A stretch of 64,000 bases of DNA. Source: GAS368 sp965227745 (lineage in GTDB: Bacteria > Verrucomicrobiota > Verrucomicrobiia > Opitutales > Opitutaceae). The notes below the pieces were generated by a model, which worked only from the letters and a program-made list of their open reading frames with translations, had not been told where the DNA came from and made no database searches. The stretch lies in the NCBI GenBank assembly GCA_965227745.1, contig OZ245769.1, positions 2,728,001 to 2,792,000 on the forward strand. Reading direction: 5' to 3'. Shown here piece by piece: positions 41,719-49,177 of this stretch. A program made the translations under genes and the position numbers. Each line of letters starts with the position of its first letter. The first letter of the stretch is position 1.

Positions 41719-42669
41719 ATGCCGAAGAAAGAAGCTTACTCCGACGAGATCATCCGCATGGCCGCGACGCTCTACTACGTCGACGGCCTCGGCCAAACCG
41801 AGGTCGCGAATCTCGTGCGGGTTTCACAGACAAAGATCTCTCGGCTGCTCGCTGTCGCGCTGCAGCGCGGCATCGTGCGCATCACGGTGGAGGAGTACAA
41901 AGCGCGGAACGACAAGCTGGAGCACCAACTGTGCAGCCGCTTCGGCTTGAAGTCGGCAGCCGTCATCCGCATCGCGAAGAACGCGGATGGCGAGGCCGCG
42001 CGGCAGACGGTGGGGCACTTCGGTGCGCCCTTTGTGGCTTCGCTTCTGCCTACGTCCGGCGTGGTCGCCGTGGGCGGTGGGCGCAGCGTGACGGAAGTCG
42101 TGCAGCGCTTGCGTCGCGGCGAGCAGCGTCGGCTGACGGTGGTGCAGGCAATGGGCAGCATCGACTCGAACATCACGAGCGTGGACGCCTCTGAACTCGG
42201 ACGCGCGATGGTGAAGCTCTGGGGCGGAGAATTTCTCACGCTGAGCACGCCAGCGTTTGTTGCGGACAAGAAGACGCGCGACTTCTTCCTCGCGTCGGAG
42301 CAGATCCGCTTTGTGTGGCAGCGCCTGCGACAGGCGGATGCGGCCGTAGTGAGCGTGGGACCGCTGGATAATTCCGTCTATCTCGAGCGTGGCGTGCTCA
42401 ATGCCGGCGATGTGGCGCACCTGCGCAGTTGCGGGGCGGTGGGCGAGATCTGTGGACGCTTTTTCGATGCGAAGGGCAAGGAATGCGCCTCTCGCTGGCG
42501 CGACCGCGTGATCAGCATCGAGTCAGACTATCTCAAGAAGATCCCCAACGTGATCGGCGTGGCCGCTGGCGCGGAGCGCGCGGCGGCGGCGGCGGGCGCG
42601 GTGCGCGGCGGCATTATCAAATCGCTGCTGATCGACGAGGCGGGCGCGCAAGCTCTGCTGGGGATGTGA
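41719..42669 (+). CDS. SorC/DeoR-type sugar-phosphate-responsive regulator
   Basis: This 316-residue protein has an N-terminal helix-turn-helix (about 20-55, LGQTEVANLVRVSQTKISRL) followed by the sugar-binding domain of the SorC family (PTSGVVAVGGGRSVTEVVQR, VVSVGPLDNSVYLERGVLN, IPNVIGVAAGAERAAA). Members such as CggR and DeoR of B. subtilis bind phosphorylated sugars. Here, opposite the TonB-glpD-glpT-glpQ unit, the likely effector is glycerol-3-phosphate or dihydroxyacetone phosphate (inference). It probably controls both directions from the shared intergenic region. Confidence 0.9.
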   Translation: MPKKEAYSDEIIRMAATLYYVDGLGQTEVANLVRVSQTKISRLLAVALQRGIVRITVEEYKARNDKLEHQLCSRFGLKSAAVIRIAKNADGEAARQTVGHFGAPFVASLLPTSGVVAVGGGRSVTEVVQRLRRGEQRRLTVVQAMGSIDSNITSVDASELGRAMVKLWGGEFLTLSTPAFVADKKTRDFFLASEQIRFVWQRLRQADAAVVSVGPLDNSVYLERGVLNAGDVAHLRSCGAVGEICGRFFDAKGKECASRWRDRVISIESDYLKKIPNVIGVAAGAERAAAAAGAVRGGIIKSLLIDEAGAQALLGM

Positions 42670-42707
42670 AAGCCGATTGAGGCCGTCCCCTGCCCTATTT
42701 TTACACT

Positions 42708-42764
42708 GACTGCGGCGAAGCCGCAGGAGGAACTCAGACGACTCGGCGGCAGGATGCCGCAGTC
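42708..42764. repeat. Compound REP-like hairpin between convergent genes
   Basis: CTGCGGC (42710-42716) pairs with GCCGCAG (42720-42726) around GAA. A second arm, GCCGCAGTC (42756-42764), can pair with GACTGCGGC (42708-42716). Alternative stems between two gene ends suit a terminator or REP-type element. Confidence 0.55.
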
Positions 42765-42767
42765 ACT

Positions 42768-43826
42768 TTAGGGTGCCGCGCTTTTCGGCGCGGCCGTCCC
42801 CGGAGCGCCGCCCTGACGCTTGAGGAGCGAGGTGCGGAGATAAGTATCGGGCACCGTGTTTTTCCACGCGGTAAGCCAAATAGCGCCGAGCATCTGGCCG
42901 CCCTTGAGGAGTTGGCCCTCGATGAAGGCGCGTCCCTCGGGGACGATCGCCTGCTCCTTCTCGCGGCTGAACTTGCCGGCCTTTTCCATCTGGTAGAGCG
43001 GTTCGACCGTTTGGTTTTGCGCGATGAGATAATCCAACACGGCGACAAACATCGGGTCGCGGCCATCGGGTCGCGCGGCGAGGCCGATGGGCGCGGCGGG
43101 CGTGACGCGAGGCGTGAGATCGGAGGACTTGATCGCGGCCTTGGCGATGTAGCCACCGTCAAACCACGAGTGCGTGTTCTTGGCCTGGGTGTAGCCGTTG
43201 GGATTTTCGCCGACCCAGCCATTGTGATGCTTCGTGGTGTGGAGGGGCTGGGCGCAGTCGCCGACGTAGTGGCCCATGATGCCCATGAGGTATAGGACGT
43301 TGGCGCGGGCGTTGGCGATTTCCTCGGGCGTGCCGCCGCTCGCCTCGAACTCCTTCAGGTACGAAAACGCCGAGCGCAGCTTGCCGTAGTACTCCGCGAT
43401 GGCCCACGGCGCGAAGCCCGGCCACTCGCTCGTGTGGTCGGCATTACGCGCTTGGTCGATCGCGGGGAAATGCTCGGGGTGCGCGGCGCGTCCCGCAGCA
43501 AATTGCACGGCGAACTCCATGCGCAGCGAGGGCAGCTTGGCGAAATCGAGGCCGGCCTCGGGGATCTGCTCGAGGTCGCAATAGTGATCGAGGCCGTTGT
43601 AGTGCTTGATCGGGAGATCGGGGGCATTGCGCCAGCGGTCGGGCTCACCGGCGAGAAACGCGATGCGCTCCGCTGCGGCCGGCTCCGTCACGAAGGCCGG
43701 GAAATCCTTGGGCAGCGAGGCCAGGGCGATTTGGTTGACGATCCGGTGCCCCTCGTAGTCCCAAGCGGACAGCGCGGCGGGAAAAAGTGGCAGGGCAAGC
43801 AGGGCAGCGAGGAAGCGTAGTTTCAT
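42768..43826 (-). CDS. Secreted S1/P1 nuclease-like zinc enzyme
   Basis: This 352-residue protein has a signal peptide (MKLRFLAALLALPLFPAALS, cleavage before AWDYEGH). The mature N-terminus W-D-Y-E-G-H-R-I-V matches S1/P1 nucleases, in which the first Trp binds zinc through its amino group. Further metal ligands are likely in YLMGIMGHYVGDCAQPLHTT and NTHSWFDGGY. It should degrade single-stranded nucleic acid or act on phosphate esters in the periplasm. The phospholipase C branch of the same fold is the alternative. Its start overlaps the amidase stop by four bases. Confidence 0.75.
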   Translation of the reverse strand: MKLRFLAALLALPLFPAALSAWDYEGHRIVNQIALASLPKDFPAFVTEPAAAERIAFLAGEPDRWRNAPDLPIKHYNGLDHYCDLEQIPEAGLDFAKLPSLRMEFAVQFAAGRAAHPEHFPAIDQARNADHTSEWPGFAPWAIAEYYGKLRSAFSYLKEFEASGGTPEEIANARANVLYLMGIMGHYVGDCAQPLHTTKHHNGWVGENPNGYTQAKNTHSWFDGGYIAKAAIKSSDLTPRVTPAAPIGLAARPDGRDPMFVAVLDYLIAQNQTVEPLYQMEKAGKFSREKEQAIVPEGRAFIEGQLLKGGQMLGAIWLTAWKNTVPDTYLRTSLLKRQGGAPGTAAPKSAAP

Positions 43827-45061
43827 GGCGTGCTGGACGAAGCGGGACGCGGGGCGGTTGCGGGATTCGCCGCCGGCTTGGGACGAATCGATTCGAGCGT
43901 GGCGCCGTACGAGCGAATGCCGGCGGCCATCGCCTCGGCGATTTGCTGACGATAGGCGGGCGTCGCGGCGCGGCGCGCCTCAGCCTCGTTGGAAAGAAAG
44001 AGCGACTCCACGAGCACGCCAGGGCAATTCAGGCCGCGCAACACGGCGAGGTGCTTCGTCTTGTGGCCGCGATCATCGGTCTTGAGGCCCGCAATCGTCT
44101 CGCGATGGAGCGCCTGCGCGAGCAGCGACGTCCACGGATCATAGCGATTAACCGGCGAGGCCTCGCGCTCGGTGTCGTCGGCTTGACCTAGCCCCCACGA
44201 CGAATCGGAGCGCTGCCCCGGGCGCGTGAAAACGTAGACTTCAGTGCCGTTGACCTTGGTGTCGGGAAACAGCGAATTGAAGTGAATGCTGAGGAAGAGA
44301 TCGGCGTTGGCCGTGTTGGCGATCAGGGCGCGGCGCTGGAGATCGGCGTCTTTGCTCGGGGCGAGTTGGCGATCGTCGCGGCGCGTGAGCACCACGGTGT
44401 AGCCCTCGGCCTTGAGGATTTTTTCGAGGCGCAGTGCGACATCGAGGGCGAGGACTTTTTCCTGCAGGCGCAGGCGCGAATTCTCCATGCCGGGATCACC
44501 GCCGCCGTGACCGGGATCGATCACGATGGTGCGGAGACGCGGCACGGCGGTCGCCACCGCATCAGGGCGCAGGAGCGAGATAAGGCAACGCTCGTAGTCC
44601 GTCCTGCTCACGTAGTAGCGCCCGGTGCGCACCTGCACGGCGTCACCGAGGAAGATGCGCAGGCCATCGCACGCGATCTCACGTTTATCGGCGGCGAGGG
44701 TAACTTTGCGCGGACCCGACACGAGCGTGAGCTCACGTTGCTTCGCGTCGATGACGCCACGAAACCCGAGCCGCACCGCGATATCGGTGACGCTCACGTA
44801 ATCGATGTTCTTGATCCGCGTCGTGGGCAACGGCGTCAGCGCCGGGCGTGGCGGAGGCACGGGCGTGTACGTCACGCCAGTATCGCCCGGCCGCGAAGGC
44901 GCCGTGCGAACGGGTGCCGTGGCCGCCGAAGCGGCCGCGACGAGCGCCGTAGCAGAATCGGGTGCGGTCGAGGCCGAAGCCCCACCCGCGACGGGAGCGC
45001 ACGCGGCGGAGCTAAACAGCAAACCGCCGAGGGCGGCAAAGCGAGTGGCCGCCGAGGGCAT
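43823..45061 (-). CDS. N-acetylmuramoyl-L-alanine amidase (Amidase_3)
   Basis: This 412-residue protein has an N-terminal export signal with a lipobox-like SSAAC (Cys21), so it may be a lipoprotein. A Pro/Ala linker follows, then a copper-amine-oxidase-N-like stalk domain (about 83-165, IKNIDYVSVTDIAVRLGFRG). The zinc amidase domain has H185 in IDPGHGGGDPG, E201 in LQEKVLALDV, a histidine in DLFLSIHFNSLF and a glutamate in GVLVESLFLSN. It cleaves the peptide stem from peptidoglycan glycan chains, as in daughter-cell separation. It lies 17 bases after infC and overlaps the nuclease gene. Confidence 0.93.
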   Translation of the reverse strand: MPSAATRFAALGGLLFSSAACAPVAGGASASTAPDSATALVAAASAATAPVRTAPSRPGDTGVTYTPVPPPRPALTPLPTTRIKNIDYVSVTDIAVRLGFRGVIDAKQRELTLVSGPRKVTLAADKREIACDGLRIFLGDAVQVRTGRYYVSRTDYERCLISLLRPDAVATAVPRLRTIVIDPGHGGGDPGMENSRLRLQEKVLALDVALRLEKILKAEGYTVVLTRRDDRQLAPSKDADLQRRALIANTANADLFLSIHFNSLFPDTKVNGTEVYVFTRPGQRSDSSWGLGQADDTEREASPVNRYDPWTSLLAQALHRETIAGLKTDDRGHKTKHLAVLRGLNCPGVLVESLFLSNEAEARRAATPAYRQQIAEAMAAGIRSYGATLESIRPKPAANPATAPRPASSSTP

Positions 45062-45078
45062 GGCCGCAGGCGCGGGGC

Positions 45079-45783
45079 TTAAGTGGCCTTGGGTGCGGCC
45101 GCCGGCGGCGCATCACCCTCGTCCTCATCGTCGTCGTGCTCGCTCTCCGGACCGTCGTCGACCGCCGTGGGCGCGCTGCCCTCGACGTGCCACTTCGGCT
45201 TGCGCTTGTTGGGCGGCAAGGGGGTGAGCATGACGTGAATGTTACGCCCGATGAGCTTCGGGTCCGCATCGGGATGGCCCATGCCGATGAGCTCGGCGAC
45301 GGCGCGCGTCATCACGGCGAAACCGATGTCGGTGTGCGCCATTTCGCGGCCGCGGAACTTCAGGCGGAGTTTGACCTTGTTGCCATGCGCGAGGAATTCC
45401 TCGGCGTGGCGGACCTTGGTGAAAAAGTCGCCGTCCGCGATACGTGCGGTAAATTCGATTTCCTTGATCTTGCTCGCGGTGGATTTGACGTGCGAGGTCT
45501 TCTTCTGCTCCTCGTACACGTACTTGCCGAAATCCATGATGCGGCACACCGGCGGCGTGGCATTCGGCGCGACTTCGACGAGGTCGAGACCGGCGTCGAG
45601 GGCGAGGCTGATGGCTTTTTGCGTGTCGATGATGCCGAGCTGCCGGCCTTCGGGTGAGATCAAGCGGACCTGCGGGGTCTTGATGCGATGATTGCGGCGG
45701 ATGGCCGCGAAGGGGTCGACATTGCGACGCTGATAGGAGCCGGAGCGGTTGCCGCCACCGGCTGAAGGGAACGAAGTAGCCAT
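45079..45783 (-). CDS. infC: Translation initiation factor IF-3
   Basis: This 234-residue protein starts at the ATG at 45783; a TTG lies immediately before it. The N-domain begins RRNHRIKTPQVRLISPEG and continues DLVEVAPNATPPVCRIMDFG and KYVYEEQKK. The C-domain ends around HVMLTPLP. It binds the 30S subunit and checks start codons. Two features are unusual. A tail of about 45 residues ends in an acidic run (ESEHDDDEDEGDAPP), and the gene is followed by an amidase rather than rpmI-rplT. infC in many bacteria begins with AUU, and that autoregulatory start is not seen here. Confidence 0.96.
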   Translation of the reverse strand: MATSFPSAGGGNRSGSYQRRNVDPFAAIRRNHRIKTPQVRLISPEGRQLGIIDTQKAISLALDAGLDLVEVAPNATPPVCRIMDFGKYVYEEQKKTSHVKSTASKIKEIEFTARIADGDFFTKVRHAEEFLAHGNKVKLRLKFRGREMAHTDIGFAVMTRAVAELIGMGHPDADPKLIGRNIHVMLTPLPPNKRKPKWHVEGSAPTAVDDGPESEHDDDEDEGDAPPAAAPKAT

Positions 45784-45872
45784 CAATAAGGTATTAACGT
45801 GTGATTAGGTCGGCGGTGTATTTCGCCCAACCTCGGGGTAATGACAACACCTATTTCACCCCAGTTCCGGCG

Positions 45873-45897
45873 GGAAGTTGAGCGCTAAGAGCTGAGA
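45873..45897 (-). repeat. CTCAGCTCT/CTCAACTTCC repeat (degenerate copy)
   Basis: In reverse complement this reads TCTCAGCTCT, then a short divergence, then CTCAACTTCC, the same core found in proA (13931-13966) and at 54811-55056. It lies upstream of infC. Confidence 0.5.
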
Positions 45898-46007
45898 TTT
45901 TAGAGAATGAGCTCGAACCCGCGCGCCATCCGACCACACGAATGACGAGTATAACTTCTGCAGTCTTGCTCTCAGCTCTGGGCTCTTCGCTCCAGCTTTC
46001 ATTCCGC

Positions 46008-46397
46008 TCACACGCTGAAGCTCTCGCCGCAGGAGCAGCTCGCCTTGGCATTGGGGTTGGAAAACTTGAATCCGCCCGCCACCATCGCGTTCGAGTAGTC
46101 GAGGTGCGTGCCTTTGAGATAGAGGGCGCTCTTGCTATCGACGATGACGCGCACTCCGCCCGTGCGGACCAGAATATCGCCGCGCTTCGGCTCGGGGACG
46201 AACTTCATTTTGTAACTCAGGCCGTTGCAGCCGCCGCCCGTGATCGCCACGCGCAGATACTCCCCTGCCCGCTCGCGCGCGATGAGCGCCGCGACTTTTG
46301 CCCCGGCCGAGGCGGTGAGCAGCACGAGGTTCTCATTGCCCTCGCGTACGCCTTCAGGGAGGACGGGCGGGGGCGGCGGAAGGAGATCGGTGGACAT
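46008..46397 (-). CDS. A-type Fe-S cluster carrier (IscA/ErpA/HesB family)
   Basis: This 129-residue protein has the three conserved cysteines of the family: C57 in TGGGCNGLSY, and C121 and C123 in the terminal CSCGESF. It carries or delivers Fe-S clusters to apo-enzymes, and the window encodes several Fe-S or haem enzymes. The first 20 residues are Pro-rich and extra compared with E. coli IscA. No isc or suf genes flank it, so the exact subtype is open. Confidence 0.93.
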   Translation of the reverse strand: MSTDLLPPPPPVLPEGVREGNENLVLLTASAGAKVAALIARERAGEYLRVAITGGGCNGLSYKMKFVPEPKRGDILVRTGGVRVIVDSKSALYLKGTHLDYSNAMVAGGFKFSNPNAKASCSCGESFSV

Positions 46398-46745
46398 GCT
46401 GCCCCTACCAAATAGCTCGCTCCGCGAACCGCAACTTTTTCACGCGACTCGCATCGAACGACCTCGGGCTCCTCCAAAACGAAGCGGCGCAGCATAGTCG
46501 CCTAAGAGCTATGCTGCGCCGCAGTCGTTAGTCTGAGGAACAAGGCGCAGCGCATGGCCACCCTTGGCTATGTCCGACACGGACACTCTAGCACAATATA
46601 GGCCAACTTATTTCTGCCCAGCCCGCGGTGACGAACAGTACCGAAATAGTGACGAATGACATTACGCGCCGACGATTCCCTCAGTTGGAAATGCCACTCA
46701 CCGCCTCCGTCCCCACTCCGCGTTGCGCACCGTAAATCGCAACGC
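46398..46745. other. Gene-free region with a strong hairpin
   Basis: About 350 bases between the Fe-S carrier start and the pdxA stop. Its main content is the perfect inverted repeat at 46484-46522. GTCC-GACAC-GGAC (about 46575-46590) makes a second small hairpin. The promoter for the Fe-S carrier must lie at the low end. No plausible ORF was seen. Confidence 0.5.
46484..46522. repeat. 14-bp perfect inverted repeat
   Basis: GCGGCGCAGCATAG (46484-46497) and CTATGCTGCGCCGC (46509-46522) pair perfectly around an 11-base loop. There is no T-run on either side. It could be a terminator of the pdxA transcript acting at a distance, a REP-type element or a regulatory RNA structure. Confidence 0.65.
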
Positions 46746-47669
46746 TCACTTCCCACTCCGCAGCGCGATCAGCCGCCGCGCCACGGTCACGGCATTCGCG
46801 AAACTCGTCGCGCGCGCGACGCCCTTGCCCGCGATGCCAAACGCCGTCCCGTGGTCCGGGCTCGTGCGCACGTGCGGCAGACCGAGCGTGACATTCACCG
46901 ATTCGTCGAAATCGATCACCTTCAGCGGTGCGAGACCCTGGTCGTGATACAGCGCGATCACCACGTCGAACTCGCCGCGCAGGGACCGCGCAAAGAGCGT
47001 GTCACCGGGTTCGCAAAGCGATAGGCCGGGAAAATCACTGCGTATTTTTTGCAGTGCGGGATTAAGAAAATCTACTTCCTCCGCGCCGAGTAGACCGCCT
47101 TCACCCGCGTGCGGATTGAGGCCACACACGCCGATGCGCGGCGCGGCGATGCCCTCGGCGCGCGCGAGCGTATCGGCCGCGGCCACCGAGCGGCGGAGCA
47201 ATTGCGGCCCGAGCAGTTGCGGGACTTCGCAGAGCGGCACATGCCACGTCGCGAGCACCACGCGAAGCTTGCCGCCGCAAAACGCCATCACCGGCTCGCC
47301 GCCCCAGCGCGCCGCGAAAAATTCCGTCTGCCCGGGAAATTCGTACCCGATGCGCGCGAGCTCGGCCTTGCTGATGGGCCCCGTGACCACGCCGGAAAAT
47401 TCTCCGTTCTTCGTGCCCGCCGCCGCGCGCTCCATCGCGGCCCAGGCCACGAGCGCGCCATCGGGCGAGGGCGTGCCGAGGGTCGCTGCGAAATCCTCCA
47501 AGCCCACCGCGACTTTCTCGGCCGGGGTATCGAGCGTCGCGAGCCAGCGCGCCGGGCCGATGACCGCAATGCCACTCGCCTCGTCGCGATGCGCGGCGAG
47601 CCAGGTGGCGATGATCTCGGGGCCCACGCCCGCCGGATCGCCGCAGGTAAAGGCGAGTTTAGCTGGCAT
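46746..47669 (-). CDS. pdxA: 4-hydroxythreonine-4-phosphate dehydrogenase
   Basis: From the ATG at 47669 (MPAKLAFTCGDPAGVGPEI) the enzyme has 307 residues, near family length. It oxidises 4-phosphohydroxy-threonine in pyridoxal phosphate synthesis. Metal histidines are expected in VVLATWHVPL, IALYHDQGLAPLK and TSPDHGTAFGIAGKG. Its first 11 bases overlap the end of lpxA, so the two are translated together. The longer in-frame N-terminus upstream lies inside lpxA and is rejected. Confidence 0.94.
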   Translation of the reverse strand: MPAKLAFTCGDPAGVGPEIIATWLAAHRDEASGIAVIGPARWLATLDTPAEKVAVGLEDFAATLGTPSPDGALVAWAAMERAAAGTKNGEFSGVVTGPISKAELARIGYEFPGQTEFFAARWGGEPVMAFCGGKLRVVLATWHVPLCEVPQLLGPQLLRRSVAAADTLARAEGIAAPRIGVCGLNPHAGEGGLLGAEEVDFLNPALQKIRSDFPGLSLCEPGDTLFARSLRGEFDVVIALYHDQGLAPLKVIDFDESVNVTLGLPHVRTSPDHGTAFGIAGKGVARATSFANAVTVARRLIALRSGK

Positions 47670-48423
47670 CGTCTTCCCCCGTTCCGGCGGCGCGCCGCGC
47701 GCGGGCCAAGCTGCGTTTGCCGCCCGCGAAAAACTCGAGGAAGCGCCGCGCTTCCGGACTCTGAAATTTCCCGCTCGCGAGGCGCTCGGCCGCGACGGTG
47801 CGAATATTACCCGGCGCGAAATACACCTCGGCAAACGCCGTCTTCAGCTCCGCGATCGCGGTGCGCGGCACGCCGCGGCGCTTGAGGCCGACGACATTGA
47901 AACCGATCACGTCGTCGCGCTCCGCGACCATCGTGAAGTGTGGCACATCGCGCGTGATCGAGGCGTGGCCCGCCACCATCACGCCTTCGCCGATGCGGCA
48001 AAATTGATGCACCGCCGCGCCGCCGCCAAAAAAAGTATGGTCACCCGCGCTCACATGGCCCGCGAGGAGCGCGGCATTCGCGAAGACCACGTTGTTGCCC
48101 ACTTCGCAGTCATGCGCGACGTGGCTCGCCGCCATCATGAAACAATTCTCGCCCACCACCGTGTTTTTCCCCGCGTGGATCGAGCGGTTGATCGTGACGT
48201 GCTCGCGGATCACCGTACCCGCGCCCACGCGCACGCCCGCCGCCGTGGCGCGGTCGAATTTCAAATACTGCGGGTCCCCGCCGATCACCGCAAAGGGGTG
48301 CACCACCACGCGGTCGCCGAGCACGCAGTGCTTCGTCACGATCGCATACGCCATGATCTCGCAGTCCGCGCCGAGTTGCGCGCCGTCCTCGACGATTGCC
48401 GTGGGATGAATCACCGTGGGCAT
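47659..48423 (-). CDS. lpxA: UDP-N-acetylglucosamine acyltransferase
   Basis: This 254-residue left-handed beta-helix enzyme is built of hexapeptide repeats (IHPTAIVEDGAQLGADCEI, VRVGAGTVIREHVTINRS). The catalytic histidine region is in EGVMVAGHASITRDV, and a helical C-terminal domain follows (GVPRTAIAELKTAFAEVYF). It carries out the first step of lipid A synthesis, which marks the organism as Gram-negative. The usual partners lpxD and fabZ are absent; instead it lies between a hypothetical gene and pdxA. Confidence 0.95.
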   Translation of the reverse strand: MPTVIHPTAIVEDGAQLGADCEIMAYAIVTKHCVLGDRVVVHPFAVIGGDPQYLKFDRATAAGVRVGAGTVIREHVTINRSIHAGKNTVVGENCFMMAASHVAHDCEVGNNVVFANAALLAGHVSAGDHTFFGGGAAVHQFCRIGEGVMVAGHASITRDVPHFTMVAERDDVIGFNVVGLKRRGVPRTAIAELKTAFAEVYFAPGNIRTVAAERLASGKFQSPEARRFLEFFAGGKRSLARARRAAGTGEDDAS

Positions 48424-48426
48424 GGC

Positions 48427-49059
48427 TCAGGTAGTCTTGGCGCGACGCGCCGGCGCCCGCTCCGACAACAGATCCAGTTGGGAATCTTTCAGCAGGTCGT
48501 AGTTCTTGAGAATGCGCATGACTTGGAGCGTGTCGCTCTTCGTGTAGTTTTGATTGGTCTCAATCTTGTCGAGCAGGTCGAGCAGCATCGAGCGAAACGA
48601 GATGATCGCATCCACGCCCTTCGCCTTGAGCAGTTCCACGCTCTGCGAGCGAAATGGCTCCGCCGTCGGCAGGCTCGGCAGCACGAGGATTTTCGTCAGC
48701 TTGTCGCCCGAGCCATCGCCGGGATCGGCGGGAAAAAAGCGCGCCGCTTCTCGCAACACGCTCTGTTTCAGAAAACCAAAAATCTCCGGGCTGCTCTTCA
48801 GCATCTGCGGCGTAAACACCCCCGTGTGCCAGCCCTTCACGGCGACGACGGCCTTCTGGATAAACGGCAGTTCGTTCGGAAAGAGAAAGAAATCCGGCTT
48901 ACGCTCAGTGCGCTCCCACGTCGGATTATACACCATGAGATCGATCTCCTCCTCCGCGACTTTCCGCCGTGCCTGCACTTGATACTTGCGCGCCTGACGG
49001 ACCATAAAACCGTTCTGCTCAAAATACTCGCGGACAATACCTTCGTCGATGGCAGACAT
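48427..49059 (-). CDS. Conserved-looking protein upstream of lpxA, unknown function
   Basis: This soluble 210-residue protein has no signal peptide. An N-terminal alpha/beta portion contains VAEEEIDLMVYNPTW and KAVVAVKGWHTGVF, which faintly recalls a PD-(D/E)XK nuclease core, but the second acidic residue is missing. The middle carries LTKILVLPSLPTAEPFRSQS, and the C-terminus is helical and basic. It ends 3 bases before lpxA, so it is co-transcribed with lipid A and vitamin B6 genes. I cannot name a family. Confidence 0.7.
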   Translation of the reverse strand: MSAIDEGIVREYFEQNGFMVRQARKYQVQARRKVAEEEIDLMVYNPTWERTERKPDFFLFPNELPFIQKAVVAVKGWHTGVFTPQMLKSSPEIFGFLKQSVLREAARFFPADPGDGSGDKLTKILVLPSLPTAEPFRSQSVELLKAKGVDAIISFRSMLLDLLDKIETNQNYTKSDTLQVMRILKNYDLLKDSQLDLLSERAPARRAKTT

Positions 49060-49072
49060 GGTCGGAAATTAT

Positions 49073-49177
49073 GAATGACGAATGACGAATGACGATTTGA
49101 AACCGTGAACCGTCCACGACGCGCTCGCAGCGCCTTTCCGTAGTAATTTGTAATTCGTCATTCGTTATTCGTCATTC
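49073..49177. repeat. Inverted arrays of heptanucleotide repeats
   Basis: GAATGAC is repeated three times in tandem (49073-49093). After about 60 bases the complementary unit ATTCGTC/ATTCGTT follows (49153-49177). The arms face each other and can form a long hairpin. The same heptamer family occurs at 55876-55907. It fills the gap between aroB and the gene before lpxA. Confidence 0.7.

Noticed and set aside
45783..45800. AUU start codon for infC, as in many bacteria
   Set aside because: The only in-frame candidates near the N-terminus are ATG at 45783 and TTG at 45786; an ATT in the right frame is absent.
47669..47834. N-terminal extension of pdxA
   Set aside because: It lies entirely inside lpxA and has no similarity to PdxA, which normally starts with the strand leading to GDPAGVGPE.
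49073..49177. Possible CRISPR array
   Set aside because: The repeats are 7 bases with no spacers and are arranged as inverted arms. No cas gene is present.
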